A stretch of 64,000 nt of DNA from Cryptomeria japonica (GCF_030272615.1 NC_081413.1:558397136-558461135); one strand, 5' to 3'. Numbered from the stretch's first letter, positions 12,301-24,005 are shown. The notes: generated from the sequence alone by a model not told the origin. A program made the numbers and translations.

Positions 12301-12663
12301 TAGGGACATACAATAAGCTGAAGATGAAGAAGTTCGGTCCCTACAAAATTTTGAAGAAGCATGATTCTAGAAACGCATATGAAGGAGAGTTGTCGGATGG
12401 AGTTAATATTTCCCTTGTGTTCAACATAGTAGACTTAACAAAATATCATGAAGGTAGCACATAGGAGGAGCCAATAATAGACTAGAACAAAATTCTTGCA
12501 CCTACTTCGGAGAAGGAAGAGATAGAAGCAATTTTGGATAGTTGTGTGGGAAGAAGTACCAAAAACATGCAGTATGAGGAATATTTAGTGAAATGGAGGT
12601 GAAGATCTGTTGAAGATTCATCATGGCTATCCAAGGCAGAGGTTGTTCAATTAGTTTTCTTTT
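9395..12663 (+). pseudogene. Chromovirus pol (PR-RT-RNaseH-INT-chromodomain), multiply broken
   Basis: Domain order identifies Ty3/gypsy with a chromodomain. Protease: VIIDSGSTDNMVSEE near 9400, then CHILLGRPW near 9600. Reverse transcriptase: [27 protein letters not shown] and the catalytic YLDD near 10420. RNase H: FQVDCD near 10850, then YFSEKINDA and DHQALQYLNS. Integrase: a degraded HHCC finger (HYYWPQ, CRLCQKAKG) at 11480-11560, then a core with [16 protein letters not shown] and [12 protein letters not shown] at 11626-12009. Chromodomain: EEYLVKW and SSWLSKAEV near 12575-12640. In-frame stops and frameshifts occur in every domain, so it cannot make enzyme. It belongs to the same broad lineage as the minus-strand copy at 58150-61445. 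Confidence 0.9.
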
Positions 12664-12671
12664 AATGTTTT

Positions 12672-13476
12672 TGTAGTTTTGGATACCCATTTGAATGAAT
12701 AAGAGATTCCAGCTCTCAGAATTAACAAGCTGCTTTTTCTAGCCGACTGCCAAAAATAGAAGGTTTTTATTTAAAGGCAAATGGAGCCCGAATTTTACAG
12801 GAAGCTTAAGGAAGGAAAAATAAGAACTTTGGCTAAATAATCAAATTAAAATCATTTATGGTTTGAAAGTTATTCAAGTTTCAGTTTCCTAAAAAAATAA
12901 AAATAAATTCTTCTAAGTCATATTTGAGCCATTAAACAGTTTCAAATGGCCTAGAAAATGTGAAAATCAGCAAAACCTATTTTCAGCATATTCTTCACTC
13001 AAAGAGATTTTCGACAGTTCAAACGATGCATCAATCCGATTTCTGGATCAAAAGTTATGGCTACCAAAAGTTGGACAATTTTTTGAAAAGTTTCGATTTT
13101 CGAATCTAGCTGTATTTTCATATTTCCAATTTCATGTTTTGGCATTTGTCCACTAATTGGTAATTTCTATTTCTAAATTATAATTTCAACTTCAAAATGG
13201 TGGAAGGCTATTTAGGACTCATGGAAGGAAACTTGTGAGTTAGTTTTTGGGATGTGAGTTTTTAGAGTTGAGTTTTTGGGAGTTTAGTTTTGGGTTGGGA
13301 AGTAGCATCATAAGGGTTTTCCAGAAAACTCTATAAGCTATTGTATTGCAGCCGTTGAGGATTGATTACACTTATATGTAATTGCATGTATTGAATATAA
13401 ATTTCAGCTAATAAAATATAGATTTTCAGTGTCTCTTTTGTTGTGTTTTTATGTTCTTCGGGTTTTGCCCTCATCA
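12672..13476 (+). repeat. Chromovirus LTR, second copy
   Basis: It matches 7286-8071 over its full length, with moderate divergence. It follows the chromodomain and is itself followed by an intact-looking primer site TGGTATCAGAGT (13479-13490) and a second gag leader. It therefore serves as 3' LTR of the left unit and 5' LTR of a right unit. Confidence 0.8.
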
Positions 13477-14174
13477 AGTGGTATCAGAGTGGGTTGTTCA
13501 TGAGTGTGTGAATAGATCGCCGAACATGCGGTAGTTCGCACTAGGACTTGAGATTGTGGACTTGTGTTCAAGATTCCTCCAAGGGTGATGCATGGTGGCA
13601 AAAATGTTGGTGCCAGCTAGTGGTAGGAATGCTTTGGCAAACGAGTGTTTGAGAGCCATCCAGAGACAAATTGATGCGTTGCAAGAAGAGCTAAGAAGAG
13701 GGTTTAATCCGAGAAGAGGAGAAAGTGATGATGACAGAGAGGTTGAAGATACATATTCAAGTGAATCGGAAGAAGCAATAGATTAAGGTCAGGCTTGATT
13801 GTTGAGGGCCATTTCCTAGATTGGGAAGAGACCCAAAATTGAAGTCTCTAATTATTCTAGAAATCTGAACCCAGAAAAGCTGATCGACTGGATCAATGAA
13901 CTGGAGGAATACTTTGAATATGAGGAGATAGAAGACCCAGATTGGGTCAAGTTTGCGAAAATGAAGCTGAAAGGTCATGCAAATATCTGGTGGAAAGAGG
14001 TCCAACTAGACAAAAATAAGAGAGGAAAGGGAAAGATCACTAGATGGGGCTAGATGGTTGATAAGCTGAAGAAATAGTTTATTCCTATGGACTATGAATT
14101 GGATTTGTTAAAGAAACTTCAAGGGTCGAAACAAGGTAACAAGTCCACGAAGGAGTATACAGACGAATTTTATT
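13477..14174 (+). pseudogene. Second, truncated chromovirus leader and gag
   Basis: This stretch parallels 8072-8755: primer site, leader, then gag sequence with the shared segments QIDALQEELRRGFN, a Glu/Ser-rich stretch and GHANIWW. It has stop codons (for example after EEAID, and KK*FIPMDYE). Similarity to the first copy stops at about 14172 inside the capsid region (YTDEFY), where LTR-like sequence of a different family begins. So this second unit has no pol and no closing LTR. Confidence 0.8.
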
Positions 14175-14793
14175 AGGAGTATATGGGGGAACCATTCTGA
14201 AAAAGAAAAAACATGAAGTGGGTTGTTGCTTAAATTTGATTCCTAACACTTTGCAATTTGACAAAAACAAGCTATGTAACCTTTAAAATCATCTTTGAAA
14301 ATTAATCTTAGAGCCATGAAAATGCACTGACATGTTGATTAATGATACAAGATCACATGTGACAAATGGATCCGAACTCCAAAATTTTAAGTTGCCAACA
14401 TGATGAATATCTTGGAGCCTTAGGATTGAAATAAATTGATTAACGTCTTTATATAGGGTATTCTAGGTCAATTACCGATTAGGCCAACCTCCAATGATCA
14501 TGTTGAGCCACTGATTTCATTTCCTGTCAGAGAGATAGGGCCCAACTCACACTTTGAAATAGGGCCTAACTAAGGGGGATCAGGGCACTAGGTGCCATAG
14601 TCCTCAATTTGGAACTATAATTTAGCCCTAGGGAGAAGGACATCCCTTCAGGAAATTAGTTGGTAGGTGTACATGGAATTAAAAATGGAGTTAAAGCACT
14701 GAACGAACCCAAATAAGAGATGAGAGTGAGACATGTTAAATTAGGGGCACAAAATGAGGTGTAAATTGTCTCTATGACAATTTATGATGCTAC
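14175..14793 (-). mobile_element. LTR fragment, same type as the one ending at 6713
   Basis: The right end read on the minus strand starts TGTAGCATCATAAATTGTC, resembling the end at 6713. Both also share a block with AACTAAG(A/G)... followed by AAGGGGGA(C/T)CAG(A/G)GCA and a mirrored TATA-like site (14450 and 6390). No coding domain is left. The left end truncates the second chromovirus gag, which fits a later insertion or a deletion junction. Confidence 0.45.
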
Positions 14794-15194
14794 AACAAGA
14801 TAATTAATTAAAACTCTCAACTAGGTCAGCCATAGACAAAATAAACAATATTACATAAATTCGACCACCCTAACCAATAACACCAAATGCGGTCCACTCC
14901 AGGAGATAGAAGGGACCCAAACACAATACAACACATCCTTATAAAATTATGCCAACAAACCACACACACTAGCACATCCTCCAAGGTTGACATCAATTGA
15001 AGCCTATAGAGAAACAATAAAGCACATTACCTGGTCAACCCAAAAACATCCTCCAATGCAAAATACAAACTGTGGATCTATACATGCCATGGTGAGACCC
15101 ATATTAACATCCCAACACAATCTCCAATGCATATCCAAACCGAAGCATGATCCAGACAAGATACACCACCTCAATTAGCTAGAAACCAAACCAA
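14794..15194. other. No gene recognised
   Basis: Moderately AC-rich sequence between the LTR fragment and the LINE. Short open frames on both strands (14826-15017, 14987-15178) have no family signature. Confidence 0.5.
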
Positions 15195-16310
15195 CTGACA
15201 ACACTAAACACATAACTTACCAATAAAGTCTCTCTAGCCTTATCCCTGCAAAAGGCCTCCTCACGAGTCGATAATTCTAAATGATCTTGTTTCAGTTTCT
15301 TTTCAAGTTCAAAATACTTTGGAAACATCTCAAATTCGATAACTTTATCATTAAGAAACACCAACTCAACATCAACTCATTCCTTTTCTTTGAAGAAGAT
15401 TTTGAAGGAGAAGACATTCTAGTCCTTCAACCTCTCCTTCAAATATTGTAGCATTTTCACAAAATAAAAGCTCACGGTTCCTTTGATATCCTTGCACTCC
15501 AACCATCACTGTTATGACAAGTCTACCAGTGCAGGGTCTCAAAAGCACATGCTCTCAAATTTAAAATAACCTTTATTGGGAGAAAGTAAGGAGATAAACT
15601 CCAAAGTGATCGGGAAGTGAACGGAAATAAAGATAGGCAAAATGTTTGATTCAAGGAAAACTCTAGATTGAAGCCAATTAACAAAGAACAAAAACTAGTC
15701 AATACACTAAAAGTAGATGTGAAATCAACATGCTGATTAGTCTAGACATAAATTCCATTTTTAGGAGTGTAATCACATAGGGTCGCATTATCCACTAACT
15801 CATGAAAGTCAAAAAATGCCATGTTAACTTTGTGCAATCCCCCACTCTTCTCATTCAAGTCCAGAATGGCATTAAAGTCATCCCCAAGTATGATCATGGC
15901 ATCATTCAATACACCGATCTCTCCAGATTGAGTAGTCCAAAGATTAGATTTATCTTCAAACTTGATTAGACCATGTACATTGAACAAAAAGAAACTAAAC
16001 ACTTGACCAAAATGCTCAACCTCAAAGGAAATCCACAAAAACTCTTTTCTCAAAACCTTCAAGGCAACTCTCTTACCATTCCACAAAACTCATAGCCCTT
16101 GGTTGAGCCAATCACCTCGTGAAAGAAACCCTCCCAAAATTGCAATACTTAAGAAATTTTGACCCTTCTTCTACACTAATTTTGTTTTCCTAATGCAACA
16201 CGATGTCTTCTTTCAAAGTCTTTAAATGACACCTAGCCATGTGCCGCTTGTTAGTAGCATTCAAGCACTTAACATTCCACGATATCATCTTCATTAGCTT
16301 CTAATGGAGG
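15195..16310 (-). pseudogene. LINE ORF2 endonuclease region, broken
   Basis: Read leftwards, the AP-like endonuclease begins near 16300 with MISWNVKCLNATNKRHM, interrupted soon after by a stop where a Gln is expected (IVLH*ENK). The second half (15742-16086) has the signature ILGDDFNAILDLNEKSGG followed by DNATLCDYTPKNGIYV. The linker towards reverse transcriptase is at 15195-15364 (REEAFCRDKARETLL). Reverse transcriptase itself is absent, because LINE similarity ends at about 15195. This is typical of plant L1-clade elements. Its ORF1 lies upstream at 17173-17560. Confidence 0.8.
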
Positions 16311-17172
16311 CATTTTTTCCATTGGATCAAGAGATATAAGCCTTGATGCTAGTAAAAATCTTCCCCATAATGTCTTTCTCTCTCTTTTGTTTAAAAGCTT
16401 TCTACCCATCTTTATGCCCAATTTTTTCCCTTTTCACAATGCCATAGAAGTAGAATGGTCGATGCAACAAGGGCACAAGGCTTTACTGGCTAGGCAATAT
16501 TATATCACGTGCATTCATATTGGAGGGTTTAACATCCTGAAAATCGACAACAATATATTACCTATCTGATGAAAATAGGGGGGTTTTTAATCCGAGCTGT
16601 GTATTGGGAGGAGCTGACAAAAAAGGAGTTTAGGGCAATATTTTTTGAAAATAGGGGGATTCTTTAGTATGTCATGAACGCATGTAATATAACCCAGATT
16701 CACTAAGTGAAGCCCTCATGAACGAGAGTCGATTATCCCCAATTCATCTTTAGTAGAGAAATCATTTTCAAAATCAAAAGCCTCCATTTCTCAATCTTTG
16801 AGAGGTTGAAACAAAAGCTCAAAGGGCTTACCTTGAAAATTGTTTGTGGTAACCAAAGACCTCTCTTCCCTAGCTTCTGGTGCATGACCATATGACCTAT
16901 TAGTCTCTTCTCCAACTTGAACTCACCGGTCAACATTTTTGTCCTCCATAAGGGAAGGCATAGAAATCATCACACTTTCACCAAACCACCCGTTCCTTGG
17001 GTTATTGCTTAAAATTGAAGAAAGGATTTTCCTCATTCTACCCTAAAGCATTTTGAGTCAAATTTGGAGGAGGCAAGGCCAGATCGAGAAACTTCTTTGA
17101 TGTCCATCTTTGCCTAGGAGACAATTGACAATTTCCAACACTATATTTCCTTTTCTTGGACCTTGAATAAAA
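16311..17172 (-). mobile_element. LINE ORF1 C-terminal and inter-ORF region, decayed
   Basis: This lies between the DUF4283 domain and the endonuclease of the same minus-strand LINE. All frames contain stops. No zinc knuckle could be made out with certainty. It is assigned to the element by position only. Confidence 0.5.
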
Positions 17173-17560
17173 TTATTGATCTGCTTCAATTTCAAGTTCC
17201 TCTACCCATTCGTCATCTACCAAATCCAAAATAATAAACAGAGGTACCTCCTTAATAGCCATAACCTTTATTTTGGCAAAGGAGACTGAAGCACCTTCCC
17301 TCATATCAACATCGATCACTCTCCTCAAATAGTCCTCAATCCTATACAAACAATCACTCGACCAATATTCTAGAAGTAGATTATATAGACAAATCCACAA
17401 AGGGCCATTCGTAAGGTTCATAATCCTTGGGTTGAAATTAGAGATCCATCTTTGCACATAAAGGTGCTCTCCCTCTATTTCCCAATTGAAATCCTCCAGA
17501 ACTCTATCTCTACTATCTTCACATTTGAAATCAACCATAAATAATTCCATTGGGAGTGCA
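17173..17560 (-). pseudogene. LINE ORF1 with DUF4283 domain
   Basis: A 125-codon open frame carries the plant LINE ORF1 pattern: LYVQRWISNFNPR, then GPLWICLYNLLLEYWSSDCL and IEDYLRRVIDVD. This is the DUF4283 domain found in RNA-binding ORF1 proteins of plant L1 elements. Upstream sequence (to about 17700) is out of frame. Orientation and order agree with the endonuclease at 15195-16310, so both belong to one 5'-retaining, 3'-truncated copy, which is unusual because LINE truncation normally removes the 5' end. Confidence 0.75.
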
Positions 17561-17881
17561 AAGATTTTTTCTACATCTTGCCAATTGTGGCGAATCCACT
17601 CTCAAATTTTCTTCATGCTAAGCTTTCAGCCCAAGATTTTGCCTATTACCCCTATGCATGCAAGATCTTTTGAATTGCAAGTAACAACCTCCTTCACATC
17701 AACCCAAATCACCTCTATGCCAACCCCCAAAAGCTGGGCACGATCTTGGACCACAGATCCAACACAATCATCACCACAAGCATTTGCATTTTTTCACTAC
17801 TTTGCCATTTTTCGACTTCTTTTAAGTTATTGTAGACACACGTTTGTGTGTGAAGTAGCATTGGCAATTATTTATTTGAAC

Positions 17882-18145
17882 ATATTATTATTATTATTAT
17901 TATTATTATTTGATATCTGAGGGGTATCCCCGTGACCCAACCCAACAACCTAACAACCCTTGCCTCATGCTTACTTATTGCCAAGTTTTGGGGTGCTGAA
18001 GAGGCGAGATTAGTCCCCTTGAGGTGGCAAGCCAAGCTCGAAATAGTAGCCACCAGTTTACTTCAACTGATGTGAGTCGAACCTTGGACCTACATGGAAC
18101 AAATCCAGAACCCAAGCTCAACCATACCAACCATTCAAACATGAG
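17882..18145 (-). mobile_element. Candidate tRNA-derived SINE with (TAA)n tail
   Basis: On the minus strand the unit runs from GGGGGCAACCTCATG at about 18145 to a tail of about nine AAT repeats at 17882-17909. An RNA polymerase III B-box-like sequence (GGTTCGACTCA) lies at 18073-18083, about 60 bases inside the start, as expected for a SINE. The A box is not convincing and no clear target duplication was found. It could instead be the 3' end of another repeat next to a microsatellite. Confidence 0.4.
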
Positions 18146-18887
18146 GTTGCCCCCTTAAATATTAAATTTATATTGATTAACATATTACACTTGAACAAGA
18201 TTCTAGACTTAACTCAAATAAAATAATAAATTAAAACATCTGCAATAATATCTATCTTCTCAAACTTCCTAATCAACTCATTCAGTACACCCCTTAAGAA
18301 TAAAAAAACCAATTTTTTAATAAAAAAACTCATCACTTTAAAACACATAATTTTCATAAACACCCCTTGAACCATCACTCCAACCAGGGATGGAATCATG
18401 AGTGATGTGCCCATGTGGTAGTCAATGGCCAAAAGCTACCAAAACTCTTGCAAGGGTTGTCACCATGGGCCCACAAATGAGGTGGTTATATATCACGAGT
18501 GTTAATCACGATGGAGCATAGCATGCTCCTACGTTTTTATATTATAGAAATGTATCGGAGGGTCCAAGGCAAAATGCGCCAACCTAATAATTTGGGCATG
18601 GCGGATATTCCACCGGGCTACCCCGGTAGTAGGTAATGAAACCGGACGGTCCAATCCACGCAAAATATTTCACACCTACCTATTTGCCCAACGGATACTT
18701 TTCCCTTGTCTTTTCTTCTTCACCTAAGTTGCTTACAAACAACGGTGCCCCTCGTTTCTTTCTCCTAATTAAGTTTCCTAAAATTTTAAAATGTAGGTAA
18801 GTCAAGAGTTTAAGGTTATTGTTATAATGCTGGTATTACTGACATGATTATAATCGTTATATTTTTGTTGGGTTGTTTATATTGAAG
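18146..18887. other. Upstream flank of the aldolase gene, no gene recognised
   Basis: The part from 18480 to 18720 is less AT-rich than its surroundings. No open reading frame or element signature is supported. Confidence 0.45.
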
Positions 18888-19295
18888 ACGTGTTATGTGT
18901 TGCTTGGTTATTTATTTGACACATCATTATCTTGTATAGAAAAAGAATTGAACTGCAAAAGTCGAAGATGGCAAGGCTCACTATCTCATAGGCTATTTAT
19001 TGTTTAGCCTCGTGGACATTAAAAGTTTTTCTTCTACAATTTGTGAACATTAAAAAAATTAGATCAATATATATTGATCAAAACTTGTATTATTACTCAT
19101 GTTATGTGTCATTATATGCTTGGTTATTTATTTGACACATCATATTTATTTGACACATCATCATCTTATATAGAAGATGAATTGGACTGCAAAAGTCGAA
19201 GATGGCAAGGCCGACTATCCCATAGGCTATTTAATGTTTAGTCTCGTGGATGTTAAATGATTTTCTTCTTCTTCTTCTACAACTTGTGAGCATTT
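18888..19295. repeat. Direct duplication upstream of the aldolase gene
   Basis: The segment at about 18888-19050 is repeated at about 19097-19295. Both contain GGTTATTTATTTGACACATC, then CTGCAAAAGTCGAAGATGGC, then a CATAGGCTATTTA block and a TTCTTCTACAA block. The second copy has a small internal repeat of the TTTATTTGACACATCAT part and an expanded TTC run. The copies have diverged. Confidence 0.75.
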
Positions 19296-19865
19296 ATACT
19301 TTGTCTATTTCTTAGATGGAAACTTAACAATTAGTAGTGCTTAACTTTACAAATAATAAGTTGAGCTGTGAGGTTACTGCACTCGATCTCAATTGTTGAT
19401 TTAGATAGCCTAGGTCGTGGGTTCAACTCTTGATTTGCCACACTCAAGAGTTATAGGGAGGACCTTATAAAGAAATAAGCTGTAAATTGTTGTAGAGTAT
19501 TTTCTCCTTTAATATATTGCATTATTAAATATACAAATAATCAAATTTTCATAATATTTAATATATAACACGAAAGAAATTCTCATAACTAATCAATTTT
19601 TTCGACTAAAAAATAAATATAATAAATTTTACATGATTAAATTTACACGAAAGAAATTCTAATCTCCTATCTTTTCGTACCAAACTTAAGAAAAAAGAAA
19701 TAAGAAAAGATCATTATTCCTCAAAAAAGAGAAAGGAAAGAACTTAATTCCTAACAAACTAAAAACATTTACAAAAAAATAAAACAAAATTTACAAGCAC
19801 AAGAATTAACAACACCCCACCACCATCAAGCTATTAAAGTCAAAAATATCATTTTTCATTTAAAA

Positions 19866-19873
19866 TATAAAAA
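19866..19873 (+). promoter_or_regulatory. Possible TATA box of the aldolase gene
   Basis: TATAAAAA lies 171 bases before the chosen ATG. A start about 30 bases downstream would give a 5' leader of about 140 bases. The surrounding DNA is AT-rich, so chance is possible. Confidence 0.3.
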
Positions 19874-20036
19874 TATTCAGCAAGCAAGAAAATTAAAAGT
19901 AGGTATTTAATTATTATAACAAGGTTAATTAGCCGTCTGCTCTATTAGTTTTAAGCTCACAATCTCGGGGAGAAATCCATTGAAAACCTCGATCGATCAA
20001 AGCTTTGAATTTGATCAGAAAAAAGAGAGATTAGCC

Positions 20037-23000
20037 ATGGCAGCATCTGTGTTGAAGGCAGGAGTAAGCTTTGGATCCTCTCAATGGATGAGTGGATCAA
20101 AATCAATTGAAGTACAGAAACCAGGGAAGCCTCAAAGGGCCTCCTTTTCGATCAGAGCCTCCGCTGCCTACGCCGATGAGCTTGTCCAAACAGCGGTTAG
20201 TTAAATAGTTCCGACTTATTCAGTTATTCTTATTAGTTTTTGAGCGATACAACATTGTACGGACACAGTTTCACACTTTTATTCTTTTGTTTCTTCGGAT
20301 CGGAAATTGATTTGCTGTTGTAACATTCATTTGATCTGTGTTGGGTTTTTGGTAGAAGTTTTTTGGGTCTGTTTAATTTTGTTTAGGGTCGATCTGGGTT
20401 TGTGGGTCTTGGTTTAGCTTGCTGCTTGATTTATGTGTAGCTTTTTCCAGGATGTAATTTTGGGTGTAACTGATTTTATACATCCCCAAATGGTGGTTGT
20501 GTGGAGGCCTTGGTGTCCTGATTTGGGTGGGCAATTCTCTTGTTACCATGGAGTTCTTAAGATATTTTATCTTTGGCAAACAATCTGGGTTCTGGATCAA
20601 GCGCTTAAAAAGTATGTGTTGTAGAGCTCGTCTTCAAGTTGTATTCAGGATTTTTCTCATGATTGGCAAGCGATCTAGCATAATCACTTAAAGATTCATG
20701 ATTTTTTTGTACAATTTGTGAGATGGCTTTGCCAAATGTGTTTCTTTCAATTATTCTTCTATGGATTGTTTTTCTATGTAACTGTAAAAATCATCCACCA
20801 TTTATTTCATGCCTGGATTGTTCACCATCAAGCTTATATCCACAGGCATAAATAATATTAGAAATCACATCCAAAGGGTTTTCATTCTGCCAAATTTGCC
20901 CGTGACTTGCACTTAGTGATACATCTGTATTATCACTGGCAAAGCTTTAACCTAGGTTGTTGTCTCGGCACTTACTCTGCAGTCGCATTAGAAACCACAT
21001 CCTAGGGGTTTTCATTCTGCCAAATTTGCCTGCAACTTGCACTTCGTTATACGGCTGTGTTGTCACTGGCAGAGCTTTAACCTAGGTTGTTGTCTCAGCA
21101 CGTACTCTGCCTTTGCATCAGATGACGGCCTGCTGGAAAGTTCTTACAAAGTAATTGTAACAATCACCCATAATCTTTGTAAAGCCTGGATCATACTCAA
21201 TTAAGCGTGATTGCCAGTTACATGTATGATTAGAAACAACAACTAAGGGGTTTTTGTTCTGCCAAAGTTGCTTGGGACTTGCATTTAGCGACACAACTGC
21301 TTATCGCCAGCATAGCTTTAACCTAATTTGTCACCCAACACTAATTTCGCCTTAGCTCCACATCGTGCTCTGCTGGACAAATTTCTTTGGGGTTTTGTGC
21401 TTGCAAGTTACAACAGCATAAATTCTTATGTTTTCCAGCAACTGAAGGAAACTTCTCGTCACTGATTAATGATAACCAATCTAACATATATTATAATTTT
21501 GAGAAGTACCTGGTGAACAACATTGTGTGCCTAATTAATAATCTCCATCCTATAGACATCTATGAGATGTGATATAGACAATAGAAGTACAAAATCTTTT
21601 TTTAAAAAAGTAGGCATTTTTAATATTTATATGCCCAACTGAAAGAAACTAGACATTGTGGGTCTCCTTTTTTCAATTTAGAGGTTTTTTGCTAAATGAT
21701 TTAGAAAACAAGTATATGTATTCTATGCCATGTTGTCTAATTCTGCATTATGGTTTTGTAGAAAACTGTTGCATCGCCTGGACGTGGTATTCTTGCTGTA
21801 GATGAGAGCAATGCTACTTGTGGGAAGAGACTTGCTTCAATTGGGCTGGAGAACAATGAGACAAACCGTCAAGCATACAGACAGCTCCTATTGACCACAC
21901 CTGGACTTGGTCAATATATTTCTGGTGCCATCCTGTTTGAAGAGACTCTCTACCAGTCCACAACTGATGGCAAAAAATTTGTTGATGCTATGCGTGAGGG
22001 GAATATCATGCCTGGAATCAAAGTAGACAAGGTAAATTGTATTGTGCTTATTTCTGTTTTTCCCTGTCTTCTCATATAAAAGTATCTGACATTTTACAGG
22101 TAATTTTTTTCGCTTGTTCTAGATTACAGAATTTGCTTTTGCTTCAACGTTGTTTAGTCATGGTGCCATTATTCTCATTTCTTTTGTGTTTTATGTTCAT
22201 GAAGGGTTTGGTCCCATTGCCTGGATCAAACAATGAATCTTGGTGCCAAGGTCTTGATGGATTAGCTTCAAGATCTGCTGAATATTATAAACAGGGTGCA
22301 CGGTTTGCTAAATGGTGGGTATGCATTCTTCTAATTGCTTTACACTTTACCTTTTCACTAAGAAAAAGCGTGATTTAACCCAAATATATGTTGAGGAGAA
22401 AGTTGATTCATTTAGGAATGAATTTACAAATGGTGTTGTTGGATTTGGCACTTTCATTTCGAGAAAACATTTTTTGTATATTTCTCTTCTAGCTCAAACA
22501 AGTTAAACTTTTAGATTACTTTTCTTTTGTAATGATTTTCCATTTCATATTTTGTTGTGGATATGCTTTCTCTGTAGGCGAACTGTTGTCAGCATTCCTA
22601 ATGGGCCTTCTGAGTTAGCTGTTAAGGAGGCTGCTTGGGGGCTTGCACGTTATGCTGCTATTTCTCAGGTATGTTGTCAAATGAAATCTATTTTACTTGA
22701 TTGTCTAGGATTTTGGAGCTGAGTTTGCTTGTCTCAGTTTCTGACCTATTGTGACTATGGGATCGTGCACTACTAATAATTAGTATTACTTTTTGCAACT
22801 TCCAAATCTGAATCACCTTAACTCTCGATAAATTGTATTCTATTCTAGATAAATTGTGTCATGGCCATAACTCTTTTAATTGAGGTTTTTGTATCAGGAC
22901 AATGGCCTTGTGCCCATTGTTGAGCCAGAGATTCTTTTGGATGGTGATCACTCCATTGACAGAAGCCTTGAAGTGGCAGAGAAAGTCTGGGCAGAAGTTT

Positions 23001-23573
23001 TCTTCTATTTGGCTCAGAATAATGTGTTGTTTGAGGGTATTCTATTGAAGCCCAGCATGGTAACTCCAGGTGCTGAACATAAGGAGAGAGCATCCCCACA
23101 GCAGGTTGCAGAGTACACTCTTAAAATGCTTAAGAGAAGAGTGCCACCAGCTGTTCCTGGAATTATGGTGAGTAATTTAGACATTATCATTTTGATGTCA
23201 TCTTAAAACTTTATACCTGGAGTTCACGAGATCTTTTTTTATTTGTGTTTGTTTTAAGTTTTTAACTAGTTTCATATGTTTGCACTGCACACAGTTTTTG
23301 TCAGGAGGACAGTCTGAGGTGGAAGCAACCTTGAATTTGAATGCAATGAACCAAAGTCCAAACCCATGGCATGTGTCCTTTTCATATGCTCGAGCATTAC
23401 AGAATACATGTCTAAAGACCTGGAAGGGTCTTCCAGAGAATGTTGAAGCAGCTCAGGTAGCACTTATTAAACGAGCAAGGGCTAATTCTCTTGCTCAGCT
23501 TGGGAAATACTCTGCTGAGAATGAAAGTGATGATGCCAAGGCTGGAATGTTTGTGAAGGGCTACACTTACTAG
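20037..23573 (+). CDS. FBA: Plastid class I fructose-1,6-bisphosphate aldolase, six exons
   Basis: The enzyme reversibly condenses dihydroxyacetone phosphate with glyceraldehyde 3-phosphate in the Calvin cycle and plastid glycolysis. Exons: 20037-20195, 21762-22031, 22205-22314, 22578-22668, 22898-23167 and 23295-23573, all with GT-AG borders, giving 392 residues. Residues 1-40 are Ser/Arg/Lys-rich and nearly without acids, ending [14 protein letters not shown], a chloroplast transit peptide with cleavage near 40. Catalytic sites are present: Asp67 (AVDES), Lys179 (ARFAKW), Glu219/Glu221 (VEPEIL), Schiff-base Lys261 (GILLKPSMV) and the C-terminal Tyr (KGYTY). The ATG at 20037 has a GCCATGGC context; an in-frame ATG at 19980 would add 19 residues with acidic content unlike a transit peptide. 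All frames are open and joined exactly, so the gene appears functional. Confidence 0.97.
20858..21370 (+). repeat. Three-copy ~130-bp repeat inside aldolase intron 1
   Basis: Units start TTAGAAA(T/C)CACATC at 20858 and 20988 (130-bp spacing) and a more divergent unit starts at 21230. Each carries TTTTCATTCTGCCAAATTTG-like sequence, then ACTTGCACTT, then GCTTTAACCTA and a closing ACTCTGC-like segment. The repeats make up a third of the 1566-bp intron. Confidence 0.85.
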
Positions 23574-23776
23574 GAAAATGGTTTTTCCTTTCACTTTGAG
23601 AAATCTTTCAATTATAAGTAGGCTAAACTTTTCTTTTTAATTAGTTAGCACTTTGAGTTTTCAACTTATTTTCAGAGTTTGTATGTCTGCTATGTATTCT
23701 GGTAATATGCAACATACCAAAAATGGTCGAAGCGGCTTTTAAACTAGGACTAGCCTTTTGAGAATGTAGCTAGCAG

Positions 23777-23782
23777 AATAAA
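23777..23782 (+). terminator. Possible polyadenylation signal of the aldolase gene
   Basis: AATAAA lies about 200 bases after the stop codon, a usual 3' UTR length in plants. No other signal supports it. Confidence 0.35.
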
Positions 23783-24005
23783 AGTTTATGATTTTAGGTC
23801 TTAAATTTTATCAGTCAACTACGAAGTGATGGACATTTCTCTCAATCTATCGAAAATAATAAATATGCTAGTTTATTTATCAGATTCAGTGGACAAATGC
23901 TTCCATTTTATTTAAAATTCTAATAATTTGATCTGTGGAAGCTGCCTTTGAGGATGTATGCAGCCAAATAAATTTCATAGATCTGGGTCTTTAAGTTTAT
24001 CAGTG

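Noticed and set aside
19360..19510. Second possible SINE with a B-box-like GGTTCAACTC
   Set aside because: No convincing A box, tail or ends; a single 10-base match is too weak.
19980..20036. Upstream in-frame ATG of the aldolase gene
   Set aside because: It would add 19 residues with several acidic and polar residues unlike a transit peptide, and its context is poorer than GCCATGGC at 20037.
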